Below are positions 38,006-38,040 of a DNA stretch of 38,040 bases, one piece after another. The DNA comes from Micromonospora sp. ALFpr18c (GTDB taxonomy: Bacteria > Actinomycetota > Actinomycetes > Mycobacteriales > Micromonosporaceae): positions 1-38,040 of the forward strand of contig NZ_WBKR01000031.1 of the NCBI RefSeq assembly GCF_008868155.1, given 5' to 3'. The stretch's first letter is position 1. Every line of letters begins with the position of its first letter. Below the pieces are notes generated by a model. That model made no database searches, was not told the origin of the DNA, and saw only the letters and a list, made by a program, of their open reading frames with translations. The position numbers were made by a program, and so were the translations under genes.

Positions 38006-38040
38006 GCTGCGGCCTTCCTTTGGAGTTGATGCGGTTGGCG

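Overview
The window is a high-GC actinobacterial chromosome segment, most likely from a Micromonosporaceae member (Micromonospora or Salinispora type). This is inferred from the GC-rich third codon positions, the frequent GTG starts, an AfsR/SARP regulator, CarD, DUF397 and DUF2510 proteins, and the clpC / mutY / disA / radA / lipoprotein / carD / ispD / ispF gene set. As I recall it, that set resembles a conserved block in mycobacteria. I see no tRNA, rRNA, CRISPR array, insertion sequence or prophage gene.

Layout. 1-1916: 3' part of clpC with a strong bidirectional terminator. 2043-8612: convergent mutY, an ACT-domain protein and peptide deformylase (GTGA overlap), a membrane-anchored protein, and the leftward group lipoprotein-radA-disA. 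8753-12763: a compact natural-product cassette (UbiA prenyltransferase, divergent from a methyltransferase, an acyl-CoA-dehydrogenase-fold flavoenzyme and a type III polyketide synthase). 12796-14142: two convergent membrane-anchored proteins. 14470-17245: carD, ispD, ispF and a TPR membrane protein.

17242-20595: tyrosine/homogentisate catabolism, with hmgA divergent from an unnamed conserved gene that overlaps fahA. 20781-22958: an orphan DUF397 protein, an SRPBCC protein and a PQQ-propeller-like anchored protein. 23049-25004: a small LPXTG-type protein facing a DUF916/WxLIP-like protein and a WxL-like secreted protein, resembling the Csc/WxL surface cassettes of Firmicutes. 25145-29152: a leftward operon hppD, two RDD membrane proteins and an aromatic aminotransferase, divergent from an Lrp/AsnC regulator. 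29850-37714: a second propeller protein, class I fumarase, a 992-residue AfsR/SARP-NB-ARC-TPR regulator and class II fumarase, then a small Cys-rich protein convergent with fumC.

How they work together. Tyrosine degradation is nearly complete in two loci: Pat makes 4-hydroxyphenylpyruvate, HppD makes homogentisate, HmgA makes maleylacetoacetate, FahA cleaves fumarylacetoacetate to fumarate, and two fumarases then hydrate fumarate. The isomerase between HmgA and FahA is not recognisable, and an unnamed gene sits exactly between them. IspD and IspF supply isoprenoid precursors that the UbiA enzyme may use.

The most interesting signals are: the near-perfect 23-bp hairpin over the ispD start; the apparent single-base frameshift at the start of the DUF916-like gene; the WxL-like cassette itself; the 19-nt palindrome and apparently leaderless transcript at hmgA; the candidate missing isomerase; and the RDD proteins inside the tyrosine operon.
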